From positions 62,001 to 126,000 of the forward strand of contig JAAEAF010014371.1 in the NCBI GenBank assembly GCA_011037195.1: a stretch of DNA of 64,000 nt, written 5' to 3'. Position numbers and translations under genes: made by a program. The DNA is from Triatoma infestans. Its lineage: Eukaryota > Arthropoda > Insecta > Hemiptera > Reduviidae. The notes below the pieces were generated by a model. It searched no databases. It saw only the letters and a program-made list of their open reading frames with translations, and was not told where the DNA came from. This document shows, one piece after another, positions 45,595 to 58,690 of the stretch (position 1 is its first letter; the number at the start of each line of letters is the position of its first letter).

Positions 45595-46450
45595 TGAAAC
45601 ACTCACTCGGCTTTCTTAAAATAGAGAAAACAATTTAATTGACAATTTTTTTTCAAATTGCAACGCTTACTAACGTTTAGTTTGCTAATTATAAGAAAAG
45701 TTGATAGGGGTAATACATGTTATCTAAGAGTGTGTGTGTGTGTGTGTGTGTGTGATATCGCCCACCTCTTTTAATCAAAATAGCTTGGTGCAGCACTTTA
45801 ATTTAAAAACTGACTGGTCCACGGAACCCAACTAAAATATTTTTTGTACAGGAAAGTGTTACAAATAAAAGTGATACTTTTATATACAAAACTGAAAAAA
45901 AAAAACATAAAAACTTGTGCTTTGATATGGCACATCCAGTAAGCAATTTTCTTCAAACTTGAAATTCTAGCAATGCTTTTAATGTTTATTAATATTATAT
46001 ATACGTGATAGAAATATATATTGCACTGAAATTGTTCTTTAGAGGAAATCTTAAAGCCACTGTACCCCTGAATCCAACAAAAATCAATTTTTGGGTATTT
46101 CTCAATTTTTTGAGTAATAATCAAAATGATAGGTACTTGGTATTTAGAAGTTTAAGAAAATTCGTTGGAGCCATTTTTGAGAAATTCCCGAAAAACTAAA
46201 AAAATTATTCAGTAAACTGGCACCACTTTTGGTTGGCGAATTTTGACAAAAACCTTTGTGTTGGCTCCCAGCACTCAGCTTATACTTAGACAAAATATCA
46301 TGTTTTTAGCTTGGCGTTTTTTTTTTTTTTAAATTTATTTTGAGATATCTGTTCACGCACACATACACAAACCATTTGCCAGAACATATTTTTAGTAGTA
46401 GGCGTCTTCAAAACATGTACTCTTGGTTGCTATTGTAGCAATTTCCAAAT
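45595..46450 (-). repeat. Eroded element K copy, reverse
   Basis: The 3' end in element sense is GGTATGAAACACTCACTCGG (45600) followed by the TTTCTT terminus. Blocks TTTCTTCAAACTTGAAATTC and GAGCCATTTTTGAGAAATTCC lie inside. A (GT)n tract is at 45730-45754. Confidence 0.5.
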
Positions 46451-47303
46451 CCCAATTACAAAAAAAAGAAAAAAAGGGAACACTAAAAAAATGTATAAAA
46501 GGTAAATGTAACTGTAGACTTGAGCGGTTCTAGAATTGTATTGTAATGAATAACAAAGAGATGTTGATGAGTGAATGATAACAAAATGAGCTCACAAACT
46601 GATACTTCATTCACAATTTTTATATTTTACCATTTACTTATTGAAGAAAGAAAAGGAACTGGTGGGTAAAAGTGACCGAGTGAAGAGTGATGATGGTAGC
46701 GGGATGATTGTAGAATGATAGCGTTGGCTGATGCGAGTAACTTGCAGAATCATGTGGAATTATTGCTTGTTTCTAACGGTAGATTATCGGTGTTGCTAGC
46801 TTAGTGAACTTTTCAAGGTTGAGATTTATTACTTGTCAAAGTGATCTTGGGACTAAATTGTACTCTTCTCAGTTGATTTGACTACCAATTGATTAAGCCC
46901 TTAGATAGCTGGTTTTGATTCATTTTTTCCTATAACTTCTAGATTGGAATTTTGCTGAAATTGAATTTCGTTGAAGTTCATACGAAAAAATATTTTAGTG
47001 AGGATGATAGGCGAACTAATGCTTGTTGAACTACGCTTGGAGATCCAAAAAATGGCGCCTTGTTGCTGATGGACATATTACATACGTTCTTGTTTTTCTT
47101 GTTTGGCGAATTTGATGGTGATTGGTTCAATTATATGTGTTATCTAATTGAGTGGTTTGTATGGGTTTGTAGTGGTTTCTAACATTTTAGCAACAAGTAA
47201 TAAAGTAACAATAACAAAGCCGTTTTTATCTCTAAAATTCGAAGCAAATTAACTTACTTAATGATTTATTCCCATCACAATTCTAAAGTAACATTGTAAC
47301 ATA
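46451..47303. other. Unassigned stretch downstream of the Hsp70-like frame
   Basis: If the Hsp70-like sequence is a real first coding exon, this would be intron on the minus strand. No Hsp70 substrate-binding-domain coding sequence is visible here. Confidence 0.35.
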
Positions 47304-47304
47304 C

Positions 47305-48319
<1,015 letters not shown>

Positions 48320-48394
48320 TTTTATACTTTCTTTGAAGTAGTTTCAATCAGTTGAAAGAAAAATATTGTGCAGTAGGTGTTGCCACTGTTAATG

Positions 48395-49440
48395 TTTTTA
48401 TTTTTTATTTATTTATAAACTGTTTTATACACAATTGTACATACAGTGAAGAGTTTGACCTGCAATAATTATATATTACAATACAATAGAGGCATAGAGA
48501 ACAGAAAACAGAAAAGAAAATAAACAACTTAGTGAAATATATATATACAATAAACAAGAGTTGAGAATAATATCGATTATGATAATACAATTTAAAATAA
48601 TTTCTAATTTAAAAATGTTTAAAGAAATAGAGCTCTTAGCCTGATTGCACAAATTATAAAAAAGTAAACATTGCTGAACTGTTCTTTATTTGATCGACAC
48701 AAAATAAGGTTCAAATTAGCAAGACTATTACTCAAGTATTTCTCTCTGAATAAACTATACAACTGGACAAACAAAAAATACATGCTCTAACGTTTCTAGC
48801 GAATCTAAATTACATATCTTACATTTTTCTGTAAAATTTATAGTATGTTTAGTTTTATTGAAATAAATAGTGCATTCATTTATAGAAGAAATACGGAGTT
48901 GGCTAATAATTCTAAGTATATGGAAGGATGAATCTAAATGTAAATACGACTGATTTTCATAAAAATTAATCTGATAGAGATTAGTATATGATGTATTCTG
49001 TAATCTAGACAAATCCTGCTCAATTAAATTGTTTTGAAATTTCTTTAATATTTCTTTTTTAAATTTAATAATTTCACTTACATCTTGAGATTGCCACAAA
49101 GAGTCATAACCTATCTCAGAAATTAACTGCTTTAATTGTCCCGCCCAATTATACCGTATGTCACAGCCATTTTTCTCTAAAAACAATAACCTGTTAAAAC
49201 AAAGTTTTGGCAACCTGTTGTTATTCATATTTAATATTTTTATCCACCAATTAAGGGCGGCTTTAAATACATTAAATTTTAATTTAATTCTTGCCGTTTC
49301 TAGACGTAAGATATAGTTTGGAGTCTTTCTTGGCCAATATAGAACAGATTTGAAAAATTTCGACTGCACAATCTCAATTTCATCTGTATATCTCAAGGCC
49401 CAGGTTTCACAACAGTATAATAGAACAGACTTAATAATGG
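48395..49440 (-). mobile_element. 5'-truncated LINE with 16-bp target-site duplication
   Basis: Flanked by GTTGCCACTGTTAATG (48379-48394) and GTTGCCGCTGTTAATG (49441-49456), one mismatch. The 3' tail in element sense is A-rich (AATAAATAAAAAATAAAAA). It lies just upstream of the Hsp70-like start on the same strand. Confidence 0.88.
48755..49438 (-). pseudogene. LINE post-RT C-terminal region, same group as 31935-33050
   Basis: The reading starts IIKSVLLYCCETWALRYTDE at the truncation point and continues RKTPNYILRLETARIKLKF, FKAALNWWIKILNMNNNRL, LPKLCFNRLLFLEKNG. It ends in CKICNLDSLETLEHVFFVC, a C-x2-C-x9-H-x4-C tail. 213 codons are open without interruption from 49396. The RT catalytic motifs are lost by truncation. 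Clade is not assigned. Confidence 0.75.
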
Positions 49441-49465
49441 GTTGCCGCTGTTAATGTTAAAATCA

Positions 49466-49507
49466 GACTCGCTTCGGCGGTACATATACTAAAATTGGAA
49501 CGATACA
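49466..49507 (+). pseudogene. Truncated U6 snRNA-like sequence (5' end)
   Basis: GACTCGCTTCGGCGGTACAT and ATACTAAAATTGGAACGATA match the first 40 or so bases of U6 snRNA, with the conserved CTTCGGC...ACATATACTAAAATTGGAACGATACA order. After GATACA the similarity collapses, although GTACTAAATGG and CTTGCGCAAA further on recall the U6 AGATTAGCATGG and CTGCGCAAG. No intact promoter or 3' T-run is visible. Likely a pseudogene. Confidence 0.75.
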
Positions 49508-50204
49508 ATTCTAAAGTACTAAATGGCAAATTTCTATAAACTTGCGCAAATAGTTTACTTGCTCTTATATTAAGGGTTAATTAAGGGATAAAGCTGGTAC
49601 TTGTCTAAAATAAAACTTTAGTGGGAAGCCTTATTAGGTTTTGTTATTGCTGCATCATTAAACACTTATTTCCCATTAAACATTTATTCCCCCCAAAAAA
49701 AACAATTTATTCCAAACTTTTCAACTTTATTGGAAAAATGGTTCAAAATGAAAATAAGGCTACGTAAGTATAGAACATGCTAAGTTTAATGCCAATATAG
49801 TAAGAGCGTCAAAAATAAATAAATAACAGAATAAAAACTTTTAACCGCGAAGTTTAGCAACACATTTTAGGGAGGGAGTACAATGTGATGTAAATATTGT
49901 ACCAACAAATTACATTAGGATGGCACTGAGAGGTTGGTGAAGTTAATTAATAGTTTCCGAAACATACCACTTCCGAAACAGTCTATATTTTTGCAAATTA
50001 TTCCCAATAAAATTATTAGTCTATTAACATGTAGAAAAATGCATAATGTTGCAAGAAAATTGCCAAAAATAAAAGAAAATCATGTTAATAACACCCGGGC
50101 TTCTAATAATATTGTTCCAAACCTTCGGTCAGATCCTTTAATTTATCTAAAGCGGGAACCAGATCGAACTTCAAACCGTATTTCCTTTTATGAATGTTAT
50201 TATT
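49508..50204. other. AT-rich stretch
   Basis: Nothing recognised beyond the possible U6 remainder to about 49560. Confidence 0.35.
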
Positions 50205-50830
50205 ATTATTATTCAATAGAGGGAGGGGGGGCAGCCAAACTCTGCACCATCCGGTCTTAATAGGTCTATATAGCGACCCCAAAGAATAACATCTACTGGA
50301 TCTGGAACAGGAGGCCAGATCCGTGTTTTCCCCACCTAAAGTTCATCATAATTCCAACAAGTCAAACCACAGCCGTAAAGGCAAACATTCTAAACTCCTT
50401 TACAGATATCCTGTTCTGATCAAAGGTTTGGAACCTTAACTATTCACAACTCAGATAATCTGTCATGAGATGCATGGGTGTTCCTTTCTCTGTCTCACAA
50501 ACTCGACAAAAAGGATTAAGATGTTTTCTTAAACCACAATGCAAAATGACCCTTTGATATTTTAAAGCGAGATAATAGAAGCGTGAGAAGAGAATGCCTG
50601 ACTGACTGGCAGAGTGAAGGTACCTTGTATGCTGTCGGTTTAACGGTGAAACGAATAATGGATCTCTTCTTCCGGCTCTGAATTACCGGCTCTTAAATAT
50701 AGGCGACTGAAATTGCCCTCTCTCTCTTGAACTTCTTCTTGCAATTCCTCCTAGTTTGCCTCCTTAGGAGCTTGAGGAAAAATTGCAGTCAACTTGGGGT
50801 GGGAGAATAATTTCAGCCCATTATAATAGC
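50205..50830 (-). pseudogene. RNase H-type LINE, C-terminal tail
   Basis: The minus strand reads SYYLALKYQRVILHCGLRKH then LNPFCRVCETEKGTPMHLMT and DYLSCE, the C-x2-C...H....C tail after RNase H. The 3' end carries (TAA)n in element sense (ATT repeats at 50197-50213). Upstream sequence to 50830 is too decayed to read. Confidence 0.55.
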
Positions 50831-51779
50831 GATATTAAAAAATAAATTAGATTAAAACTATAGTAATAAAAGGAAGAAGGCTAAAAATAAACATTGCCTA
50901 CAATAGCAACTAAGTACTATATTTATGCATCCAGTAATTTTAAGTTAGTTGCTTGAAATAGTTAGATACACAACACAAAGTTATGCAAATATGAGAAAAA
51001 AAATTATGATGTGTTTTTTTTTTATCCATCATCAAAAAGCAAGACGCATATATATAAATCGAAGAAGAAATCACCATCAGGTCAGATAGTCAAAAAAATA
51101 CAATTTTATTTCACTAATTATGACCAAATTTTTACGACGAACAATAATTTTAATTTGTGACGAACAATATTCATACAAATTGCATATTCATGTAGAAATA
51201 CACTAATATTTATATTTAGATATTTTAAAATATACTAATTACTAACTATTATAGTTGTTGACATTTAAATTTTCATAAGGAAAACAATGGCTATAAAATA
51301 GCTATGTCCAGAGGGAACATTCTAGTATTTTACAAATTTATAAAGTAATTATAACCAGTTTTATGGTCAAATAAAGTGTATTTTAATTTGACGACCACAA
51401 TTAACTGCTGTGAATTATTGATGCTATTTAATGGTAAATCATGGTTATTTTAGAAAATTAATAGTTGTTTAATAATAGATTAAACACAATTTTAAATATT
51501 AAAATTAAGAACAAATTACAGGAATAAATGTGGCAATGCGCTATTAATATTTAAAATGTTGAAATAAATTCGCTTTTAATATTATTCAGGAATTTACGTT
51601 CTAAGTAAATTTGAATATCTAAAATAATTATTAAAAGTTTTATATAACAAATATATTATAACTTTTGTTTAACTTTCGGCAATTTGAATAGCATTAATGT
51701 ACTTGACATATTAATATAAACTGAAGTTTAAGCTAATAGAAAATTTGTGCAGTTTAAATCACATTATACAATAAGGTAA
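50831..51779. other. Very AT-rich stretch
   Basis: Nothing recognised. Confidence 0.4.
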
Positions 51780-51792
51780 TTACATTTTAGTT

Positions 51793-52211
51793 TTTTTTTT
51801 TTTTTTTTTTTCTTTATTTAACCATTTACAATCTGTATAAAGATACATACAATAAGTAAATATGTTGCTGAGATTACAGGGGCGTGAAAAGTAGGAGGAG
51901 AGAAACTACCCAGTGGTAGCACTCTCTACGGGATACCAGCTACTGATCAGTCCCGAAGGAAATCTCGGGTCCACTGGCGGTTCAGTCGGCGTGGTGGATT
52001 GTCAGGGATGGTAGTGGAGGCGAGAGATTGTACGAAAGGATTAGAGCAGTGAGAGAGAGCAGAGTGAAATTTATTATATTTAGTCTTGGCGAGTTGTTGT
52101 ACGAAAGGAATGTTGAGGTCGTTATGGAGAGTTAGGTTTGTAACGTAAAAAGGTGCGTCTACTATCTGTCGGAGTAGTTTTGATTGAAACGTCCGTAAGT
52201 CCACATAGGTT
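51793..52211 (-). mobile_element. 5'-truncated Jockey-like LINE with 13-bp target-site duplication
   Basis: Flanked by TTACATTTTAGTT at 51780-51792 and 52212-52224. A poly-A tail (T-run 51791-51811 in plus) ends the insert. It contains only the ORF2 C-terminus: FQSKLLRQIVDAPFYVTNLT, FVQQLAKTKYNKFHSAL, NPPRRLNRQWTRDFLRD (52204-51947). This aligns throughout with the end of the LINE at 36029-40599 (RRIVDAPFYVSN..., NPPRRLKRRWPRDLL), so it is a related but distinct family member. Confidence 0.9.
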
Positions 52212-52459
52212 TTACATTTTAGTTAACAAATTTATACTACCAATTTTTTATAAAAATTTATTTCGTTAATATATTACATGGATTGTTAAAATATACCGAA
52301 TATTGGCATCGTAGTATTATCTTTTTTATGACCGGTCACCTTACTAGAAGAATCTCAATATTTTAATACAATTTACTCTGCAAACTTGATAATATCCTAC
52401 ATAAATTTAATGTCTTATCAAATCTTAAATTTATATTATTTAAAAACGAAATATAGGTT

Positions 52460-52860
52460 CTACAAGTTGCATGCAGTCAGCCGGTAGTAGCGACTCCACG
52501 GGTATCCCAGTTCAGTACACCAAATGCAATCACCACAACCCAACAGAATACGCAACATACTTACACTACAACACACACACACACCCATACGCAGTACACA
52601 ACCGAGGGTTACCGACCGTAGGCTTCGGCATATGCCAAGAGAGTAAACCCTCAAAATCACAGTTCCTCCAAGATAACGGGGGGTGGCGTAGGGCTAACAA
52701 CTGCACCCCAGAAAAAAGCGTATTGAAGCGTAATTTTCAGAAACTACCAAACAATAGTGGAGGCCTTGGACCTTTTAAGGACCGTTGAACCGTAAAGAAG
52801 GAAAGAGCAAACAAAATGTAAACTTCTGTGTCAAAGAATGCGGTTCTCCAGAGCTATCAT
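52460..52860. other. Unrecognised, GC-moderate segment
   Basis: A 105-codon plus frame (52471-52788) is open, ending ...KLPNNSGGLGPFKDR. It reads like sequence adjoining insect LINEs but I cannot assign it. A short (CA)n is at 52571-52585. Confidence 0.25.
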
Positions 52861-52929
52861 TTTCTTATTAACCTATAATTGGCTATTTAACCTACATTTC
52901 AATTCTTAAGAAATGCATTTCAGTTATAT

Positions 52930-53720
52930 TCAGTGACTCTTATTGTTCGGTCGCGGCGCCTTTGAGGTGTATATTTCATTTTATTTCTCCATATTTCTAT
53001 TTTATTTATTGCCCTGTTTATTATGTTGGACTTTAATCCCCTGCTACTTTCCAACCTATAATTTTTCTGTTTCTTCCTTCATCTTCCGCCGCGTTCCCAC
53101 GCTTCCCCGCATTTTCCCTCTCTCTCTCTATTTTGGTGGTGGGATTGCCGGCACCTTTCATCTTCGGACTGCGCGAGTTATTTCCGTTTCCCTTACCCTT
53201 CAAACCTTCTGTATTCCTCAAAAACTTATCTTCACTTGCTCCTTATACCTCGCCTAGTGAACGTGTGTTTGCCAGTGCCTTTACTTCACCTTAATAAGTT
53301 ATTCGCCTTATTCGCGCCTTCGCGTTCAAATTAATTATTTACGGTCTCCGTGAGACGCAAGAATCTCTTTCCTCGCCACCAGTGAAGAATTACTCACCTT
53401 CCGCGCCTGGGTTCTTCTAGTACCATCAACCACTTCACCTGCTTCCACGAAGCACTCTAACCCCCCTTCCTCTCTCCTCAAATCTTTCTTTCGCCAAACT
53501 ACACACATACATACGCACACCTGCACTCACACTGATTCACACATACCCACCTCCTGCTTCTTCAGTCCGCCTATCACTTCAGCGTCAAGCCTTCAACTCA
53601 TCACTCACCGTCGCTAAGGGTAAGTCTCATTTTCATTTCTTTCCACTGTTGTTTCATTCCGCTTCTTGGCGTACGCTCGCCACCGCACCTTGGGTGTCTG
53701 CCGCGCAGACACTTATTAAT
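52930..53720 (+). other. CpG-richer block with a splice-donor consensus
   Basis: Unusually rich in CpG and pyrimidines for this window (GGTCGCGGCGCC, TTCCGCCGCG, ATTCGCGCCTTCGCG, CTGCCGCGCAGAC). At 53613-53625 CTAAGGGTAAGTC contains a strong donor. It could be the promoter and first non-coding exon of a plus-strand gene continuing beyond, or a retroelement leader. No long protein frame is convincing. Confidence 0.3.
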
Positions 53721-54322
53721 CACAAAACTTGCTCTTTGGATTTATATTGTGCATGGAATTGTAACGTACATAAATAATAGACAGCAAGAAATGTGTATTT
53801 CCAATATTTAAAATATGAGCAAGATATTTGAATGTGTGATCCATGAAATTTGGTGAACATTCATATCTGTGTCTAAATGTTAGAACACCAATATATTTAC
53901 GACAATATTGTGCTCTCAGCCTAATCTACCTCTCTCTTCCGGTGAAATTCCAGTTTTTAAATTACTATTAATGAAAATATAATTTATGTGTGACGTCAAT
54001 AATTTACAACTCAATGTAAATTTTAAATTAAAAAAGTTATTTAATTTTCTGAAAAACATGTCGCCGAAAGCGAAAGCGGAAATGTATACATTTCAGTTCT
54101 ATCGTTTGTAAAGAACTAAATTCGTTTCCATTAAATTGTAATCTACCTTCGGGTATCTCGGTGGTTTTGATTGTCCTATTAATGTTCAGCAATAAACCAA
54201 AGTCCCAAGAGATAACCCGACACTCTAGTTTGAACCGTTACCCTGCTCTGGAAAGTGACTTCTCATACTCTTTGTAACTTCACTTTCCCTTTCGTTCCCA
54301 CACTCTCACTTCACCCAAACGC

Positions 54323-54378
<56 letters not shown>

Positions 54379-54886
54379 TCATCTCCCAACGGCTGAATAT
54401 TTGCCAAGTGACATGATATCGCCCGGGACACACACGATTTGCTCTACAATAAATACATGGGTAGGCCCCTATCCTTTAATCAAATAAATCCAAAGCGTGG
54501 CCCATTCCATTTCCCTTTTAACTTTGCCACTACTACTGAACATTCCCTCTCGTTCACTTCATTCTACTCCTTCCATACAATCCACCATCTCCAGAGGGTT
54601 AAGAGAGAGAGTTATATATATACGTTCGGCAGGCAATCATCCATCCCCCTTCACTAACCCAGAAATCCCATTCATACAACCAAGAAACTAAACTAATCCC
54701 TCTACTGTCATTACTTGTTCTTCTCTTATCTAAAACATACAATGTTATAAAAAAATAATTTCTTGCTGACAAATATCTATCCTATAGTTTTTCCAAACGA
54801 CTATAAACTATATTTATTGTACATAACTAACCGCCACTTATATAAACTACTGCATCTGCTATCTTATATTATGTGGGAGACTAACC
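53721..54886. other. Mixed stretch with a CA microsatellite
   Basis: (CA)n at 54329-54375. Short frames at 54439-54691 look non-coding. Nothing else is recognised. Confidence 0.4.
54329..54375. repeat. (CA)n microsatellite
   Basis: More than 20 uninterrupted dinucleotides. Confidence 0.95.
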
Positions 54887-55486
54887 GTCCAATCAAGCAG
54901 CTGGGTGCAGCACTAGCTGCTGGAAAATAATAAGGGCTCTAGCACCTATCAAAGAGCCATTAAATTCACCCCATTTGAATTACTTACAGGAGTAAAAATG
55001 AGGCAGAAGGAAGACGTTAAGGTGATACAGCTATTGGAGGAGTAAAGTATGTTGCAATTTAATGATGAAAAAATGAGGAAAGTATGTTGCAATTTAAATT
55101 AGAAACGAAGCACGAGAGAACATTATAAAAATGCAAGAAGAAAATAAGCGTCGGTATAATAGAGGATGCAAGGCAGCCCGAAAGTTCCAATTAGGAGACC
55201 TGGTAGCAATTCGTCGTACCCAGTTCAACCCTGGAACGAACATTTACAATAAATTTCTGGAGCCATATCAGATTACCAAACTCAATTGTAATGACAGATA
55301 CGAAGTAGCCAAAGTGGGAGATGAAGGCCCGGAGATGATTACCACTGCTGCCGACTGTATGAAGCCATTCCCAGAGCCATCTTCGGAGACGAAGATATAC
55401 CAGGATGGCCGAATGTTGAAGACTAACCGTCCAGTCAAGCAGCTGGGTGCAGCACTAGCTGCTGGAAAATAATAAGGGCTGTATAT
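54887..55486 (+). pseudogene. Gypsy-type integrase C-terminus, rearranged
   Basis: 54945-55042 reads STYQRAIKFTPFELLTGVKM, the end of an integrase catalytic core (xSPFELLxG), then RQKEDVKVIQLLEE and stop. 55105-55473 continues NEARENIIKMQEENKRRYNR, KFQLGDLVAIRRTQFNPG, LEPYQITKLNCNDRYEVAKV, the chromodomain-like/GPY region that follows. A small duplicated AGTATGTTGCAATTTA breaks the frame between them. The 57-base end of the element (GACTAACCGTCCA...CTGGAAAATAATAAGGGCT) occurs twice, at 54887-54944 and 55422-55480. The LTR at 55487 follows. Confidence 0.75.
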
Positions 55487-55946
55487 TGTAGTGGAAGAAC
55501 GAAATAGAAAAATAATAGTTTTGAAAAATAGTTTAGAATATTTTATAGTTTGAAAAATCTAATTTTGTTAATATATTAAACAGTGAATTTACCTTCAAAA
55601 AGAGTGTATTTAGAGTCAGACACTGTAATTTGGGGTCATTGCTATTAGGAAAACAAAGGCACAAAAACCCGTTAGACAACTCTTTTGTAAAAGAAAATCT
55701 CCTGCTAAAGAGAGCATTCCTTCAAGATAGATTTGTGGTAGACACCAAGGAGAACACATCAGAACTGTACCAGTTATAAGTTATAACATAAGAGTTTTGT
55801 ACTTAATTACAGAGTCATTGAATAACATTTAAATATCTTTAAAGAATATATTTAATTTAATCTACCAGTGTTTACTTAATTATTCTTATTATTTCTATCT
55901 CAAACATACTTACAAGCCCTTTTACAACACCGCTCAAGCCACTACA
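55487..55946 (+). mobile_element. LTR of a gypsy-type element
   Basis: Begins TGTAGTGG and ends CCACTACA, a perfect 8-bp inverted pair, 460 bp in all. It directly follows the integrase end and a weak purine tract (AATAAGGGCT), as a 3' LTR should. The same LTR end is found at 34794. Confidence 0.75.
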
Positions 55947-56640
55947 AAATACACTATCTCCAATCACATTTCAGTATGTTGTTCTGGTGATGACAATAAT
56001 ATTACCGTATGGTTTTTGAATTATATAAAAAAGTGTTGTTGTGTCTCGTTGTAATTAATATAGTTAATTTTGTGGGGTTTGTATATGTAACAGAGGTGAT
56101 TTGAAATAAAGTTCAGTATTATTTTGTTCAGTTTAATTATTGGTTGTTATGTTGATGGGTATTATTCGAAACTATTAAATTGTTTATAGCTAACGGTCTT
56201 TCACTATATGTATCGTTCCCAAATCCCACATATTATGTAGTACGAATATATAAATACTGTCAGCTAATATTGTTTTCTTAAACTCTCATTTATAGAAAAT
56301 AAATTGTCATATTGTATAATGTACAAAAGCATTGCATTAAATATTAATTTACATAATGTTAATAATATTCTGTCTCTTATAAGTACCATAAAAATGATTA
56401 GATTTTCCAAAAACGAAATAAGATTTTGCAATATGATCACACTGTCTAAGCCGACGTCATGAATACATTAATATTTCATAAAGATAACATGTGATAAATC
56501 ACATGCAATTTTATTTCGTACCCAGTTAATTGTATCTGGGAGATAGTGAATAATGACAAATATGGCTCAATCATCTAAGTGTAACATTCACTGAAATTAA
56601 TTCCTATAACTTTTTTCTAACACTCAACTTGAGAAATTGT
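55947..56640. other. AT-rich stretch
   Basis: Nothing recognised. Confidence 0.35.
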
Positions 56641-56644
56641 AGAA

Positions 56645-58690
56645 TCATTTTTTTTTTTCCTACGCCTGATTCTAAGGCCTTTTAGACCATAAGACCTGTT
56701 CTAGGATTCCAATAAAGTTTGCTAATTAGAAATAAGGATCGTCGGTGGCGCGTTCGGCGCGCACGTCTTCCAGTCCTGAGCAGGTAGAAAGGTGGTTCTA
56801 GGTCATTTCTTCTAGGTGGCAAGGAGGACAAATCGGCGAGTTCACTACCCCAATGCGGTGGAGATGGCTCTGTAGGAAGTCGTGGCCTGTGGCTGCTCTA
56901 ATGTTTGCCACTTTCGTGGCAAATAATGCGGTAGCGGCTATTCCATCAGCTTGGCCCAACTTTTCCCTTCGGCTATAGATTGGTGCTCTCTTCGAACATT
57001 GCTTTTTTTATTTCTTCTCAAGTAAGAGCACACTGTTTTGAAGCTGAGAGTATTATGAGGTTGGCTCATTTTTGCTCCGTTCTTCGCCAGAGAGTCCCTC
57101 CTTCTTTCCCTCAATCCCACAATGACTGGGTACCCATTGGTACGTCAGCACCCATTCTTCTCTAATCAGCTGGGTTGCGCTTAGCTTTGCAGCTAGCATT
57201 CCTGCTGACCCTGGAGAAGCGGGTGACACCAGGGATGCTATAGTAGCTCGCGAGTCGATGAAAATCACTAGCTTGCCGGCATTTACATCTACAGTTCTAA
57301 GCTTATCCAGTGCCAGCTTTACTGCTAGGATCTCAGCGTCATAGTTTGTGGAGAGTTCACCCTCTGCTACTGATAATTCGAACAGCTCCGAATAAACACC
57401 CGACTCTGATTCCCCGTTAGGGTTAGCTTGATCCATCAGTAAAAATGTGAAGCCAATTACATCTTGGATATCGCTCGGCAATGGTTTGGAGTGCAATCTG
57501 CCGAAGCGCCGGTGATAACTCGTCTTCCTTTTTGATGTCCACATTCAGATTCATCTGCCACTGGGGTATTACCATTTGATAGGGCGGCAAGCAAGCAGTA
57601 GGGAATCTCTCTCCCACTGCTTCACTAGACCGGGCAATACCGCTACCGGTCCATGGGTCACCGGTACCGGGTCTAGTGACCCGGCGATACCATTCCATGA
57701 GACCGGTCTGGGTCTTTAATCTTTTTGAGGGAAGTTAATGCTCTCGCCAGAAGGCTATCGGCAGTCTTTTTAACTTTTCCATGCATTTTAGGGCAGCAAA
57801 TCTCCTTCTTTCTTTCAAAGGCTCGACATCAGCATGGACCTCCATGGAAGCAACTGGCATGCTTCCAGCAACGTATATAATTCGAAGACCCTTGTTTTGT
57901 ACCTTTTACACTTTCTGGCACAGTAACTAATAACGCCTGTCCATACTCAAGTGTAGGCCTTATATAGTTCTTATATGTTTTTGACAGGATCTCCCTGGAC
58001 GCTCCCCATTTGACTCCTGTGAGACGACGGAGTAATCTCAGTCTATTCTCCCCTGCATGTGCTAAAGATTCAACATATGGTTTCCAGGTAAGCTTGGTAT
58101 CCAAGGTAATCCCTAGATACTTGGTGACGAACAATTTGGACATTTTCGTAGTTAATAATGAACTCGTATGCATTCGTCGAAAGGGTGAGCATTTGGCAAA
58201 GAGTTTTATCCTTATTAACTGTCATTTGATTGTTATCGGCCCAAAGTTTCAATTTCTCCATTGCAGCATTCAATGTTTTGGCCATGCCCAATGTATGGCT
58301 ACTTGTTGCCCAAATGATCAAGTCATCCGCAAAGAGGAGGCATTGTATTCCAGGAATTTGGTTTAGCATTGTGGCGAGATCGTTAATAGCTAAGTTGAAT
58401 AAGAGAAAACTTGCCACGGCTCCTTGGGAAGTCCACACCTGATAGCTCTGTAAGCAGAAACACTGTTACCATCGTAATCTAGCCTGTCTATCTTCTAGAA
58501 AGGACTTCAACCAGTAAAATATATAACCCCGTACACCCGATTTTAGAAGTTTATGAATCACCATTTCACGTCTGATTGTGTCGTGCGCCGATTTAAAGTC
58601 AACGTAGACAGCAATAGTGGATTTCTTCCTTTGGAAACCCGCATTAACACATTCACCAAATCTAGCCACTTGCTCCACTTGCCACTTGTA
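56645..58690 (-). pseudogene. RNase H-bearing LINE ORF2, RT to C-terminus, many frameshifts
   Basis: Minus-strand order: RT motif A VYVDFKSAHDTIRREMV (58620-58560); motif B QGAVASFLLFNLAINDL; motif C CLLFADDLIIWATSS (58330); thumb YLGITLDTKLTWKPYVESL; RNase H start WLHIFTDGSS (57425), TNYDAEILAVKLAL, FIDSRATIASLV, and TYQWVPSHCGIEG (57130). The C-terminal tail reads AATGHDFLQSHLHRIGVVN then SPICPPCHLEEMT and NHLSTCSGLEDVR. RNase H catalytic Asp, Glu and Asp are visible. At least six frame breaks make it dead. Upstream of motif A it is truncated; the 3' end is near the T-run at 56648. I-superfamily. Confidence 0.88.
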
